A stretch of 64,000 nucleotides of DNA from DATFQI01 sp963816955 (lineage in GTDB: Bacteria; Actinomycetota; Thermoleophilia; Solirubrobacterales; Solirubrobacteraceae), in assembly GCA_963816955.1 (NCBI GenBank), contig CAWFME010000003.1:395123-459122 (forward strand), written 5' to 3'. Below are positions 25,942 to 34,836 of this stretch, piece after piece (position 1 is the first letter of the stretch; each line of letters opens with the position of its first letter). A model generated the notes under the pieces. It was given only the letters and a program-made list of their open reading frames with translations, searched no databases and was not told where the DNA came from. Both the position numbers and the translations under genes were made by a program.

Positions 25942-27371
25942 GGCGCCGCCGGTCGTCGCTGCGCCCACGGACGCGCGGCCTCGAGCTGCGCGGCGAGCCT
26001 GAACAGGAGCGCCTCATCGCCGAACGCCGCGCTGAAGTGCACCCCAATCGGCAGCCCCTCGTCGCTCCAGTCCAGCGGCACCGACATCGCGGGCTGGCCC
26101 GTGGCGTTGGCGATCCAGGTGAACGCGGCGAACGCGGCGTCGACCTCGAACGTGCGCAGCCCCTGGCCGGGCTCTGTGGCGAACGTCCCGAGCGGCAGCG
26201 GCGGCGCGGCCAGCGTCGGAGACAGGACGGCATCGTAGGTTTCGTGGAAGTCCGCGATGCGGCGGGCGTCCGCCTGTACCTCCTCGACCGCGAGCAGGTA
26301 GTCCGCGGCGCCGTGGGAGCGGCCCAGCTCGACGAGCCACTCCGTCGCCGGCTCGAGCTCCCCCGGCTCGGGATCACGGCCGAGCTCGCGCCTCCAGGCG
26401 TCCAGGCGCCAGGCGGCGCCCGCCGCGTAGATCAGGAAGAAGGCCTCCTCCAGCGCCACGCCGTCGACCGGGAGCGACGCCTCCTCCACGGTGTGGCCGA
26501 GCTCCTCGCACAGCTTCGCGCCCCGCTCCACCGCGGCGCGGCAGCTCGCGTCCACGGGCACTCCGGTGGGCGCATCCGGGCAGAGGGCGATGCGCAGGCG
26601 CCCCGGATCGGCGCCCACCTCCTCGAGGAACGTCCGCGCCGCCGGCGGCGCCCCGTAGGGGTCGCCCGGCATCGGGCCGCAGGTCGCGTCCAGCGCCGCT
26701 GCGCTATCGCGGACGGAGCGCGTGACGACGTGCTCCGCCCACAGGCCGCCGCCCACGTCCCCGTAGGCAGGCCCGAGCGGGTTGCGGGCGCGCGTGGGCT
26801 TGAGGCCGAAGACGCCGCAGCACGACGCGGGGATGCGGATCGAGCCTCCCGCGTCGTTGGCGTGCGCCAAGGGCACCGCGCCGGCTGCGACCGCGGCGGC
26901 CGAGCCCCCGCTCGAGCCGCCGGTCGTCCGATCGGTGCTCCACGGGTTGCGGCACGGGCCGTAGCGGGCCGACTCGGCGGTGGAGAGCAGTGCGAACTCG
27001 CACGTCGCGGCGGTCCCCACCGGCACCAGCCCGCCGCGTTTGTAGCGCGCGACGATCTCGCTGTCGCGCTCGGGGGTGAAGTCGCGCAGGTACCGCGAGC
27101 CGGACGTGTGGCGGACGCCCGCACACCTGGCCAGGTGGTCCTTGAGGAGCATCGGTACGCCCGCCAGCGCGCCCTCGCGCGGCGTGTCCGCGGCCAGTGC
27201 GCGCGCCTGGTTGTCCATCCGCTCGACGAGGAAGCCGAGCTCCCGGTCGGCGTCCTCGATGCGCCGCAGGGCCGCCTCGGCGAGCTCCGCCGCCGTCAGC
27301 TCACCGGTCCGGACCAAGTCGGCCTGCGCGATGCCGTCGAGCCACTGGAGCGATGCGTCGGTCAGGGCCAC
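25938..27371 (-). CDS. Amidase (amidase signature family)
   Basis: About 477 residues. All catalytic elements of the signature family are present: VPMLLKDHLA (catalytic Lys), TTGGSSGGSAAAVAAGAVPL (cis-Ser region) and NDAGGSIRIPASCCGVFGLK (nucleophile Ser). The C-terminal half, TWIANATGQPAMSVPLDWSD, is typical. These enzymes hydrolyse carboxamides to acid and ammonia. Beside a ureohydrolase, 4-guanidinobutyramide is a plausible substrate. The GTG at 27371 is chosen because the conserved sequence begins there; the frame is open to 27485 and the ribosome-binding site is weak. Confidence 0.88.
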   Translation of the reverse strand: MALTDASLQWLDGIAQADLVRTGELTAAELAEAALRRIEDADRELGFLVERMDNQARALAADTPREGALAGVPMLLKDHLARCAGVRHTSGSRYLRDFTPERDSEIVARYKRGGLVPVGTAATCEFALLSTAESARYGPCRNPWSTDRTTGGSSGGSAAAVAAGAVPLAHANDAGGSIRIPASCCGVFGLKPTRARNPLGPAYGDVGGGLWAEHVVTRSVRDSAAALDATCGPMPGDPYGAPPAARTFLEEVGADPGRLRIALCPDAPTGVPVDASCRAAVERGAKLCEELGHTVEEASLPVDGVALEEAFFLIYAAGAAWRLDAWRRELGRDPEPGELEPATEWLVELGRSHGAADYLLAVEEVQADARRIADFHETYDAVLSPTLAAPPLPLGTFATEPGQGLRTFEVDAAFAAFTWIANATGQPAMSVPLDWSDEGLPIGVHFSAAFGDEALLFRLAAQLEAARPWAQRRPAAP

Positions 27372-27522
27372 CGGCGCGCCCGGCGTTGCTCGATCTCGTG
27401 CGCGGGAACGGCGCCGGCCGGGACGGTGAGGGCCATGCGGCGAGCCTCGCACGCGCCCCGTGCGTGCGTCCATTGGGACCCGCACGAAAAGGCGGCGTGG
27501 CCGCTGTGGGAAGGACGACGCG

Positions 27523-28962
27523 TCATGGATCGATGGCGACCGTCTTGAGCTCCGTGAAGAACTCGGCTGAGGCCTTCCCCTGCTCGCGGCTGTGCGAGCT
27601 CGAGTCCTTCATGCCGCCGAACGGCGCCTGCGGCTCGGCCCCGGGCGTCTCGCGGTTAACGTGCACCATCCCGGCGCGGACACCGCGGACGAACTCCAGC
27701 GCCCGGCCGATGTCGCGCGTAAAGATCGATGCCGAGAGCCCGTAGCGCACGCCGTTGGCAACCGCGAGGGCCTCGTCGAGATCGCCCACGTCGATGACGC
27801 CGAGCACGGGGCCGAAGACCTCCTCCTGCCCGAGGCGCGACTGCGGGTGGACGCCGAGGAAGATCGTCGGCGCCACGAAGTTCCCGTCGCCGCCCACGCG
27901 GGCGCCACCGACGGCCGGCGATGGCTCGTCCTCGAGGTAGCCGAGCACCTTCTCGAGCTGCGCCGGCGAGGCCAGCGGCCCGACGTCGACCGACCCGTCA
28001 AGCGGGTCGCCCACGCGCAGTGCGCCGACGCGCGCCACCAGCCGCTCCTTGAATGCCTCCGCCACCCGCGGCAGCACGAGCGCGCGGCTCGTCGCCGTGC
28101 ACTTCTGCCCCGCCGACCACATGGAGCCGCGCACTGTCAGTTCGACCGCGCGGTCCAGGTCGGCGTCCTCGAGCACGACCACCGGGTTCTTGCCGCCCGT
28201 CTCGAGCTGCACCTTGACGCCACGCGGCACGGCACGGGCCTGGATGCTGCGGCCGACGGCGAGCGAGCCCGTGAACGTGATCCCGTCGATCTCCGGATCG
28301 GCTGTCACCGCGTCGCCGATCTCCGCGGGCAGGCCGGTGACCAGGTTCAGGACGCCCGCCGGGACCCCGGCTTCGACGAAGACCTCCACGAGCAGGGCCG
28401 CGCACAGCGGTGTCACCTCCGAGGGCTTCCACACGACCGTGTTGCCGAACGCCAGAGCCGGAGCGAGCTTCCACGCCGGGATCGCGAACGGGAAGTTCCA
28501 CGGCGTGATCACCGAAACGACGCCGAGCGGCTCCCGCATCGAGAGCAGGAGCGTGCGCGGGCCGGCCGAGGGGTGGACGGAGCCCGTGGGCTGTGCCGCC
28601 TCGCCCGCGAACCACCGCAGCACGGCGACCGCGCGGTCGATCTCCCCTTCGGACTCGCGCAGCGTCTTGCCCTCCTCGCGCGTGAGCGTCTCCGCGAGCT
28701 CACCACGCCGGGCGGCCAGGCCGGCGGCCGCGCGGTGGAGCATCTCGCCCCGCTCGATCGCCGGGGTGGCGGCCCAGCCGGACGCCGCCTCCCGCGCGGC
28801 GGCGAACGCGTCCCGGACGTCGTCCGGCGACGCCGCCGCGCAGTGGGCCAGAACACGACCGTCGTACGCGGGATCGAGCGTCGGGAACGTGCGCGCAGGC
28901 TCTCGCCAGGCGCCGCCGATGTACGTCCCGCGGGTCGGCACGTCCCGCGTGGCCGCGCTCAC
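27523..28962 (-). CDS. Aldehyde dehydrogenase (semialdehyde type)
   Basis: 479 residues, full-length ALDH. VVSVITPWNFPFAIPAWKLA, the conserved VKVQLETGGKNPVVVLEDAD (general-base Glu) and MWSAGQKCTATSRALVLP (nucleophile Cys). The C-terminal EPQAPFGGMKDSSSHSREQG is characteristic of the 2,5-dioxovalerate/semialdehyde branch. In this island it would oxidise the semialdehyde formed by the aminotransferase, for example succinate semialdehyde. It starts with a GTGA overlap on the ureohydrolase stop. A 151-bp gap separates it from the amidase. Confidence 0.93.
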   Translation of the reverse strand: MSAATRDVPTRGTYIGGAWREPARTFPTLDPAYDGRVLAHCAAASPDDVRDAFAAAREAASGWAATPAIERGEMLHRAAAGLAARRGELAETLTREEGKTLRESEGEIDRAVAVLRWFAGEAAQPTGSVHPSAGPRTLLLSMREPLGVVSVITPWNFPFAIPAWKLAPALAFGNTVVWKPSEVTPLCAALLVEVFVEAGVPAGVLNLVTGLPAEIGDAVTADPEIDGITFTGSLAVGRSIQARAVPRGVKVQLETGGKNPVVVLEDADLDRAVELTVRGSMWSAGQKCTATSRALVLPRVAEAFKERLVARVGALRVGDPLDGSVDVGPLASPAQLEKVLGYLEDEPSPAVGGARVGGDGNFVAPTIFLGVHPQSRLGQEEVFGPVLGVIDVGDLDEALAVANGVRYGLSASIFTRDIGRALEFVRGVRAGMVHVNRETPGAEPQAPFGGMKDSSSHSREQGKASAEFFTELKTVAIDP

Positions 28963-29930
28963 TTCACGGCGCCGCAGTGTGCAGCCAGGCCGTCGAGCAC
29001 GATGCGCACCGCCATGTTCGCGGTCCGCTCACCGTGCTCGAGGCTCGGGGCCGTCTCGACCACGTCGAAGCCGAGCAGCCCGCCGGCGGCCACGCCGCGG
29101 ACGATCTCGAGCATCTCGCGCGACGTGAGACCGCCGGGCGCGGCCGTGCTCGTCCCCGGCGCGAACGGCCCGTCCATCGCGTCCACGTCGACGGTCAGGT
29201 ACAGCCCGTCGTCGCCGCCGGCGATCTCGAGGGCGCGCTCCACGGCGGCCGCGGTGCCCATGCGCCACACGTCCTCGAGCCACAACACGGTGATGCCCTG
29301 CTCGCGGCAGTACGCGAGCTCCTCGCGCGGGTTCATCCAGCCGGCGATGCCGATGAGGACGGTCTTGCGAGGGTCGAACCCGGCGTCGATGGCGCGGGTG
29401 ATCGGGCAGCAGTTGCTGAGGGTCTCGCCGCCGACGTCCATCGCGGTGTCGAGGTGGGCATCGATCAGCACCAGGCCGGCGCCCGGGCGGACGTCCGCCA
29501 CCGCCCGGACCGCCGGGATCGTGACCGAGTGGTCGCCCCCGATAACGACGGGGATGGCGCCGCCCTCGAGCACCTGCGCGATCTCCCCCTGCGCGCGCTC
29601 GAAGGTCTTCGTCGGGTTGCCGACGACCGTGAGGCAGTCGCCGGTGTCGACCAGGCCCAGCGACGCCTGGAGGTCGAAGTCCCACGTCGCGTTATAGGGC
29701 AGGTAGAGGCTCGTCGCCTCGCGGATCGCCCTCGGGCCGTAGCTGGCGCCTGAGCGGGTGACGGCCATGGAGTCCCACGGCATCCCATAGATGGCCGCGC
29801 CGGCGCCGCTGCCGCGGATCGCCTCGGCCTCCGGCGCGACGTGGGGCGCCTTCAGGAAGGTGCCGGCTAGGCCGTGGAACAGCACGCTGTTCCACATGGT
29901 CGGTCCGGGGCTCTGCGTTGCGTCGCTCAC
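28959..29930 (-). CDS. Ureohydrolase (agmatinase/guanidinobutyrase family)
   Basis: 323 residues from GTG 29930, which is preceded by AGGAGGACTT, a near-perfect ribosome-binding site. The Mn-binding motifs are VVIGGDHSVTIPA, VLIDAHLDTAMDVGG and LTVDVDAMDG, where the last usually ends in DP and here ends in DG. Members release urea from guanidino compounds. Context with amidase, aminotransferase and ALDH favours 4-guanidinobutyrate giving GABA, but agmatine remains possible. It is the gene upstream of the ALDH in one transcription unit. Confidence 0.9.
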   Translation of the reverse strand: MSDATQSPGPTMWNSVLFHGLAGTFLKAPHVAPEAEAIRGSGAGAAIYGMPWDSMAVTRSGASYGPRAIREATSLYLPYNATWDFDLQASLGLVDTGDCLTVVGNPTKTFERAQGEIAQVLEGGAIPVVIGGDHSVTIPAVRAVADVRPGAGLVLIDAHLDTAMDVGGETLSNCCPITRAIDAGFDPRKTVLIGIAGWMNPREELAYCREQGITVLWLEDVWRMGTAAAVERALEIAGGDDGLYLTVDVDAMDGPFAPGTSTAAPGGLTSREMLEIVRGVAAGGLLGFDVVETAPSLEHGERTANMAVRIVLDGLAAHCGAVK

Positions 29931-29949
29931 AAGTCCTCCTCTTAGATGG

Positions 29950-30729
29950 TCAGCCGGTTCCCCGCCTGGGGTCCTCTGGCAGCTCGTACCAGGGCACGCG
30001 CTCGCCGACCCGCGCGCGTGCCCGCCAGCGCATCGACTTCGGCTCCTCGTCGATCGCGTGGCGGAGCTGCTCGACGCGCTCGCCGATGGCCGTCTCGTCG
30101 AGGTCGTGGGCACCGGAGGCGACGGCCTGGGCCACCCGGTCGAGCGTGAGGGTCACGGTCTTCGCGAGCCCCCAGTCGGCGCCGCACAGCTTGGCGATCC
30201 GGTCGGCGTTGATGGTCTCCTGGTCACCCGTGCCCACCGGGTGGTCGGCGAGCAGTGCCAGCAGGTCGAGCAGGTCCTTCTCGTTGAGCTGGACGATCTG
30301 CGCCTTGGTGAGGAAGAGCTCCGCCAGCGGGATCGTCGGCGAGTCGACGGACAGCCGCTCGCCCAGCGGCAGCTCGTGGCACATCTTGAAGTGCGACATG
30401 AACACGTCGATCTGGCGGCTGCCGCTCGCGTCGAAGTAGAGCCGCCGCGTTTTGCCGTGCAGGCTGTTGAAGCGCTTGTCGGGGAAGTAGCCGATGTCCG
30501 CCAGCAGCGTGTCGAGCGCCTGCCGGTCGACCGCGCCGACCACGAAGTCGATGTCGGCGTAGTCGCGGCGCAGCGCTCGGTGGCTCGCGCTTGGCGAGTG
30601 CAGCGCGACCGCGATCCCGCCCATGAGCCGGATCGCGACTCCCGCCTCGTCGGCGCGGTCGATGACTGCGGCCGCCTGCCCCAGCAGGAGCGGCGGGTCC
30701 TCGCGGGGTCGGTCGTCGTCGGATTCCAC
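29950..30729 (-). CDS. Nucleotidyltransferase-like protein
   Basis: 259 residues from GTG 30729, preceded by GGGAGAGC. AIRLMGGIAVALHSPSASHR then RRDYADIDFVVGAVDRQALD is the beta-strand, G[G/S] and DxD arrangement of minimal nucleotidyltransferases. SRQIDVFMSHFKMCHELPLG supplies the third acidic residue. LAELFLTKAQIVQLNEKDLL is typical of the clade including AbiEii-like and adenylyl-transfer proteins. The role within an amine-catabolic operon is not obvious; regulation by nucleotidylation or antibiotic modification are possible. It is 20 bp upstream of the ureohydrolase. Confidence 0.65.
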   Translation of the reverse strand: MESDDDRPREDPPLLLGQAAAVIDRADEAGVAIRLMGGIAVALHSPSASHRALRRDYADIDFVVGAVDRQALDTLLADIGYFPDKRFNSLHGKTRRLYFDASGSRQIDVFMSHFKMCHELPLGERLSVDSPTIPLAELFLTKAQIVQLNEKDLLDLLALLADHPVGTGDQETINADRIAKLCGADWGLAKTVTLTLDRVAQAVASGAHDLDETAIGERVEQLRHAIDEEPKSMRWRARARVGERVPWYELPEDPRRGTG

Positions 30730-30772
30730 GCTGCTCTCCCGGGTCGAGATGCTCAGGGCAGCGCGTGGCATA

Positions 30773-32053
30773 TCACGCCGCACGGGTGCCTGCCGGGGTC
30801 TTCGCGATCGCCTCGTCGAGGCCCGCAACGAGCGCCCCGGTGAGGAGCTCGAGGTGCTGCTCGGTGGCGGTCAGCGGCGGCGACACCGCAATCGACGCGG
30901 CGAGCGGCCGGACCATGGCGCCGTTGCGGCGCACCGCCTGGGCGACGCGCACAACGATCCCGGGATCGGCCGCGAGCAGGTCCGGCTCGAGCTCGAGCGC
31001 GCCGAGGAAGCCGAGGCCGGCTCGCACCTCGCGCACCGCGGCGTGCCCCCCGGCCGCCTCGAGCGCCGCGGCGAGCGGGCCCTCCATCAGCCGGCCCTGC
31101 TCGAGCAGGCCGTCCTCGAGCAGGTCGAGATTGGCCAGCGCGGCGGCGCAGCATGCGGCGTGACCGGCATAGGTCGGCCCGTGGCGCAGCAGGGCGGCGC
31201 CCGGCTCCTCCCAAAACGGAGCGGCGACGCTCTCGTCGACCACCACGCCACCGAGCGGGAGGTAGCCGCTGGTGACGCCCTTCGCGAAGGCGATGATGTC
31301 GGGCAACACGTCCCAGCGCTCGATCCCGAACCAGGTGCCGAGCCGGCCGAAGCCGCAGATCACCGCATCGACGACGAGCAGGACGCCGTGCTCGCGGCAG
31401 ATGTCCGCGACCGCCTCCAGGTAGCCGTCCGGCGGTAGGAGCACGCCGCCGGCACCGATGATCGGCTCCACGAAGAACGCGGCCACGTGGGCCGGGCCGA
31501 TCAGGGCAATCTCCCGCCGCAGCGCCTCGACCGAGTCGTGCGGGATCACCGAGACGTGCGTGTGCAGCGGACCCCAGCCGTCGCGGTTGCCCGGGATCCC
31601 AGCCAGGCTCGTCCCGAACCCGTGCGTCCCGTGGTAAGCGTTGGTGCGGCTGATCAGGTGCGTGCGCTCGGGCGACCCGGTTACATCCCAGAACCGGCGG
31701 GCGATCTTCGCCGCTGTCTCGATCGCGTCGGCGCCGCCGCTGCCGAGGAAGACGGACGCGTTGCGCAGCGGCGAGAGGCGCGCGAGGCGCTCGGCCAGCT
31801 CCAGCGCCGGACGGTTCGCGAGGTCGCCGAAGATCGCGTACGTCTCGAGGCGCTCCATCTGGCGCATGACCGCATCGCGGATCTCCGGCCGGGCGTGGCC
31901 GACGTTCGCGTACCAGAGGCTCGCCGTGGCGTCGAGGTAGCGGCGGCCGCCCTCGTCGTAGATCCAGACGTCCTCGGCACGATCGACGACGAACTCGCGG
32001 CCGGCCACGACGGCCATGTCGGCGAAGGGGTGCCAGAGTCGCGGACCCGCCAT
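30773..32053 (-). CDS. Class III omega-aminotransferase
   Basis: 426 residues. RYLDATASLWYANVGHARPE, FLGSGGADAIETAAKIARRF, SRTNAYHGTHGFGTSLAG and IAFAKGVTSGYLPLGGVVV (Schiff-base Lys) define an omega-amino-acid/diamine:pyruvate aminotransferase. An oddity: the D-E-V of the PLP site reads VVDAVICGFGRLGTW, retaining the Asp that contacts the pyridine nitrogen but with Glu replaced by Ala. GABA or a diamine is the likely donor from context. It is the first gene of the leftward string, divergent from the permease with a 152-bp regulatory gap. Confidence 0.88.
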   Translation of the reverse strand: MAGPRLWHPFADMAVVAGREFVVDRAEDVWIYDEGGRRYLDATASLWYANVGHARPEIRDAVMRQMERLETYAIFGDLANRPALELAERLARLSPLRNASVFLGSGGADAIETAAKIARRFWDVTGSPERTHLISRTNAYHGTHGFGTSLAGIPGNRDGWGPLHTHVSVIPHDSVEALRREIALIGPAHVAAFFVEPIIGAGGVLLPPDGYLEAVADICREHGVLLVVDAVICGFGRLGTWFGIERWDVLPDIIAFAKGVTSGYLPLGGVVVDESVAAPFWEEPGAALLRHGPTYAGHAACCAAALANLDLLEDGLLEQGRLMEGPLAAALEAAGGHAAVREVRAGLGFLGALELEPDLLAADPGIVVRVAQAVRRNGAMVRPLAASIAVSPPLTATEQHLELLTGALVAGLDEAIAKTPAGTRAA

Positions 32054-32205
32054 GACCGCAACGTCGCATCGCGCCGGGCGCCCTGACTACTGTGGGATCT
32101 CCAGAATCGCCGCGCCATGTTTGGGGCAACCACGATTGCTCCCTGCGCGCGGCGGCGACGAGACTCGGTCCCCGGGGGAAGCAATCACGACGAGAGGGGC
32201 CGAGG

Positions 32206-33858
32206 GTGAGCACGTCCGAGGAAGCACCGCGCCGCACGACGACCGGGTCGGGGGACGACGGCACCTTCTTCGCCCGGCAGGCCACCGGTCTCGTCCGCGA
32301 GGGCAAGACGCACGACGCGTTCATCTACAACGTGATGTGGTCGGGCGGCGCCTTGACGCTCGCCTTCATGTACCTGCTGGTGCCGACGCTCTACCCGGGC
32401 GCGAACCTGCCCATCACGGTGATCATCGCCGCGGTGCTGGGCCTCGGCGGCGCGTTCCTCTACGCGCTGCTCACGACGCTCATGCCCCGCACGGGCGGCG
32501 ACTACGTCTTCGTCAGCCGCACGATCCACCCCGCCCTCGGCTTCGCGGCCAACTTCAGTTACGTGTTCTGGAACATGGTGGTGGTGGGCGTGTACGCCAC
32601 GTTCATGTCCACCTACGGGATCGGCGCGCTCTTGCGCATGCTCGTCGGCTTCGGCGCCAGCGACAGCTTGCTGTCCACCGCCGACTGGTTCGCCACGGAC
32701 TGGGGCATCTTCACCACCGGCGTGGTGATGACGCTGCTGGCGGCGGCGACCTTCATCCTCGGCGGCACTCACCTCTTCTTCCGGCTCCAGCAGGGGACGT
32801 TCGTCCTCTACATCCTCGGCGCGTTCCTGCTGGTCGTGCTCGTCGGCCTGTTCACGTCGCACGCCTCGTTCCTCGGCTCGTTCAACGAGTACGCGCAGAA
32901 CCTCGGCACTGCGGACGGAGCTGCCAAGGTCGCGTCGGGAGCGAAGGACGCCGGCTATTCCGGCACGGGCTACTCGGTCCACGACACGATCTCGGCCGTG
33001 AGCGTGGCCTGGTTCATCTTCGGCTTCATCTACTCGAGCAACTACTTCGCCGGGGAGATCAAGACCGGTCGCCGGACGCAGTTCTACGCGATCCCCGGCG
33101 CAGTCGCCGCGGTGGTGCTGCTGCTCCTGATCACGATCCCCTCCTTCCAGCACATGGTCGGGCGCGACTTCATCAACCAGCTCGGCACCGCCGATCCCGC
33201 CGCCTACGGCTTCGCCGCCGGCGCGCCGGCGTACCCGGAGATCGCCGCCATCGGCTCGGGCAGCCCGATCCTCGGGTTCATCATCATCCTCGGCTTCCTC
33301 GGCGGCATCGTCGCCTGGCTGCCGATGACGATGATGCTCGCCAGCCGCTGCTTCCTCGCATGGTCGTTCGACAAGGTGATGCCCGAGAAGCTGTCGACCG
33401 TCGACGAGCGCACCCACTCGCCGATCATCGCCGTCTTGATCGTCGGCATCCTGTACATCCTGAGCACGGCGGCGTACGCCTTCACCGACTGGTTCTCGAC
33501 GCTGACCGTGCTCTTCCCGGAGACGCTGACCCTGCTCGTCGTCGCGATCGCCGGCGCCGTCTTGCCGTACCGGCGCCGCCAGCTTTACGAGTCCTCGTCG
33601 CGCTCGCGCCGCGTGGCGGGCCTGCCGCTGCTCACGCTCGTCGGGATCTTGGCCTTCACCGGCTTCCTGATCGCGGAGATCATCCTGCTCACGGACCCGG
33701 GCTCGGGCACGAGCATCCAGGAGAACCCGCGGATCGTGCTGATCTCGCTCGGCATCTTCTTCGTGGTCGCGCCACTGATCTACTTCGGCTCGCGGGCGTG
33801 GCGACGCTCTCAGGGGATCGACCTCGACCTGGCCTACGCTGAGATCCCACCCGAGTAG
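32206..33858 (+). CDS. APC-superfamily amino acid/amine permease
   Basis: 550 residues with about 12-14 hydrophobic segments, beginning near residue 40 (NVMWSGGALTLAFMYLLVPT). MPRTGGDYVFVSRTIHPALG is the conserved APC segment after TM2. Start GTG 32206 has GAGAGGGG upstream. The permease is divergent from the catabolic string and starts the rightward one, so it is the obvious importer of the island's substrate, likely a basic or neutral amino compound. The C-terminal DLDLAYAEIPPE is cytosolic. Specificity cannot be read from sequence. Confidence 0.9.
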   Translation: MSTSEEAPRRTTTGSGDDGTFFARQATGLVREGKTHDAFIYNVMWSGGALTLAFMYLLVPTLYPGANLPITVIIAAVLGLGGAFLYALLTTLMPRTGGDYVFVSRTIHPALGFAANFSYVFWNMVVVGVYATFMSTYGIGALLRMLVGFGASDSLLSTADWFATDWGIFTTGVVMTLLAAATFILGGTHLFFRLQQGTFVLYILGAFLLVVLVGLFTSHASFLGSFNEYAQNLGTADGAAKVASGAKDAGYSGTGYSVHDTISAVSVAWFIFGFIYSSNYFAGEIKTGRRTQFYAIPGAVAAVVLLLLITIPSFQHMVGRDFINQLGTADPAAYGFAAGAPAYPEIAAIGSGSPILGFIIILGFLGGIVAWLPMTMMLASRCFLAWSFDKVMPEKLSTVDERTHSPIIAVLIVGILYILSTAAYAFTDWFSTLTVLFPETLTLLVVAIAGAVLPYRRRQLYESSSRSRRVAGLPLLTLVGILAFTGFLIAEIILLTDPGSGTSIQENPRIVLISLGIFFVVAPLIYFGSRAWRRSQGIDLDLAYAEIPPE

Positions 33859-33861
33859 CGC

Positions 33862-34809
33862 GTGCTGAAGATCCTGTTCGCGACCGACTTCCACGGCGCC
33901 GAGGTCTGTTTCCGGAAGCTGTTGAACCTCGCGCCGCGAGCCAAGGCCGATGTGATCGTCATCGGCGGCGACCTGTGTGGCAAGGGGCTCGTGCCGCTCG
34001 TCGAGCGGGACGGGTCCTTCCACGGCGAGTTCCTCGGCGCGCCGTTCGACGTCGCGCCGGGCGAGCCGGCCGAGGAGATCGAGAAGCGCATCCGCTTCAA
34101 CGGGTTCTACCCCTACAGGACTACGCCCGAGGAGATCGAGCGGCTGCGCACCGAGCCCAGCTACCTCGAGACGGTGATGAACGGGGAGCTCGTGGGGACC
34201 GTCGAGCGCTGGATGGAGCTGGCCGACGAGAGGCTCGCGGGCACCGGCACCGTCTGCGTGAGCATCCCGGGCAACGACGACGAGCTCGCGATCGACGACG
34301 CGCTCAACCGCGCCACGATCGTGCACAACTGCGACGGGCGGCTGCTGGACGTCGGCGAGTTCCAGATCATGGGCTTCGGCGCCAGCAACCCGACGCCGTG
34401 GAGCAGCCCGCGCGAGTTCGCCGAGGAGGAGATCGAGCGGCGCCTGCGGACGACCGTCGAAGGTCTCGACCGCGACCGCCCGCTGCTGGCCAACATTCAC
34501 GTGCCGCCGTACCGCTCGACGCTCGACGACGCCCCGCTCGTTGACGACCAGCTGAGGCCCGTGATCAAGGGCGGCAATCCGGTCGCTGGGCCGGTGGGCT
34601 CGCACGCCGTGCGGTCGTTCATCGAGGAGTTCCAGCCGCTCGTCTCGCTGCACGGCCATATCCACGAGGCGCGCAGCGCCACGCGCATAGGCAGGACGCT
34701 CGCGGTCAACCCCGGCAGCGACTACTCGTCCGGGACGCTGCAAGCCGTCATCGTGTCCGTCGACCTTCGCAAGGGCAAGGTCAAGGGCCACCAGTTCATC
34801 TCCGGCTAG
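33862..34809 (+). CDS. Calcineurin-like metallophosphoesterase
   Basis: 315 residues, starting at GTG 3 bp after the permease stop. Motifs in order: ILFATDFHGAEV (D-x-H), VIVIGGDLCG (GD), IPGNDDE (GN[D/H]), NIHVPPY and SLHGHIHEA (GHxH). All ligands of the binuclear metal centre are present, so a phosphoesterase is expected. In the island it might remove phosphate from an intermediate formed by the APH kinase, but that is speculation. Close coupling with the permease suggests common regulation. Confidence 0.88.
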   Translation: MLKILFATDFHGAEVCFRKLLNLAPRAKADVIVIGGDLCGKGLVPLVERDGSFHGEFLGAPFDVAPGEPAEEIEKRIRFNGFYPYRTTPEEIERLRTEPSYLETVMNGELVGTVERWMELADERLAGTGTVCVSIPGNDDELAIDDALNRATIVHNCDGRLLDVGEFQIMGFGASNPTPWSSPREFAEEEIERRLRTTVEGLDRDRPLLANIHVPPYRSTLDDAPLVDDQLRPVIKGGNPVAGPVGSHAVRSFIEEFQPLVSLHGHIHEARSATRIGRTLAVNPGSDYSSGTLQAVIVSVDLRKGKVKGHQFISG

Positions 34810-34836
34810 CGGGCCGGGGCTACGATCCCACATCCA

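Noticed and set aside
27592..29697. 701-codon plus-strand open frame
   Set aside because: Antisense of the aldehyde dehydrogenase and ureohydrolase, which have complete catalytic motifs.
32185..34833. 882-codon minus-strand open frame
   Set aside because: Mirror frame of the permease and phosphoesterase genes, extremely rich in Arg, Glu and His, as expected from antisense of GC-rich codons.
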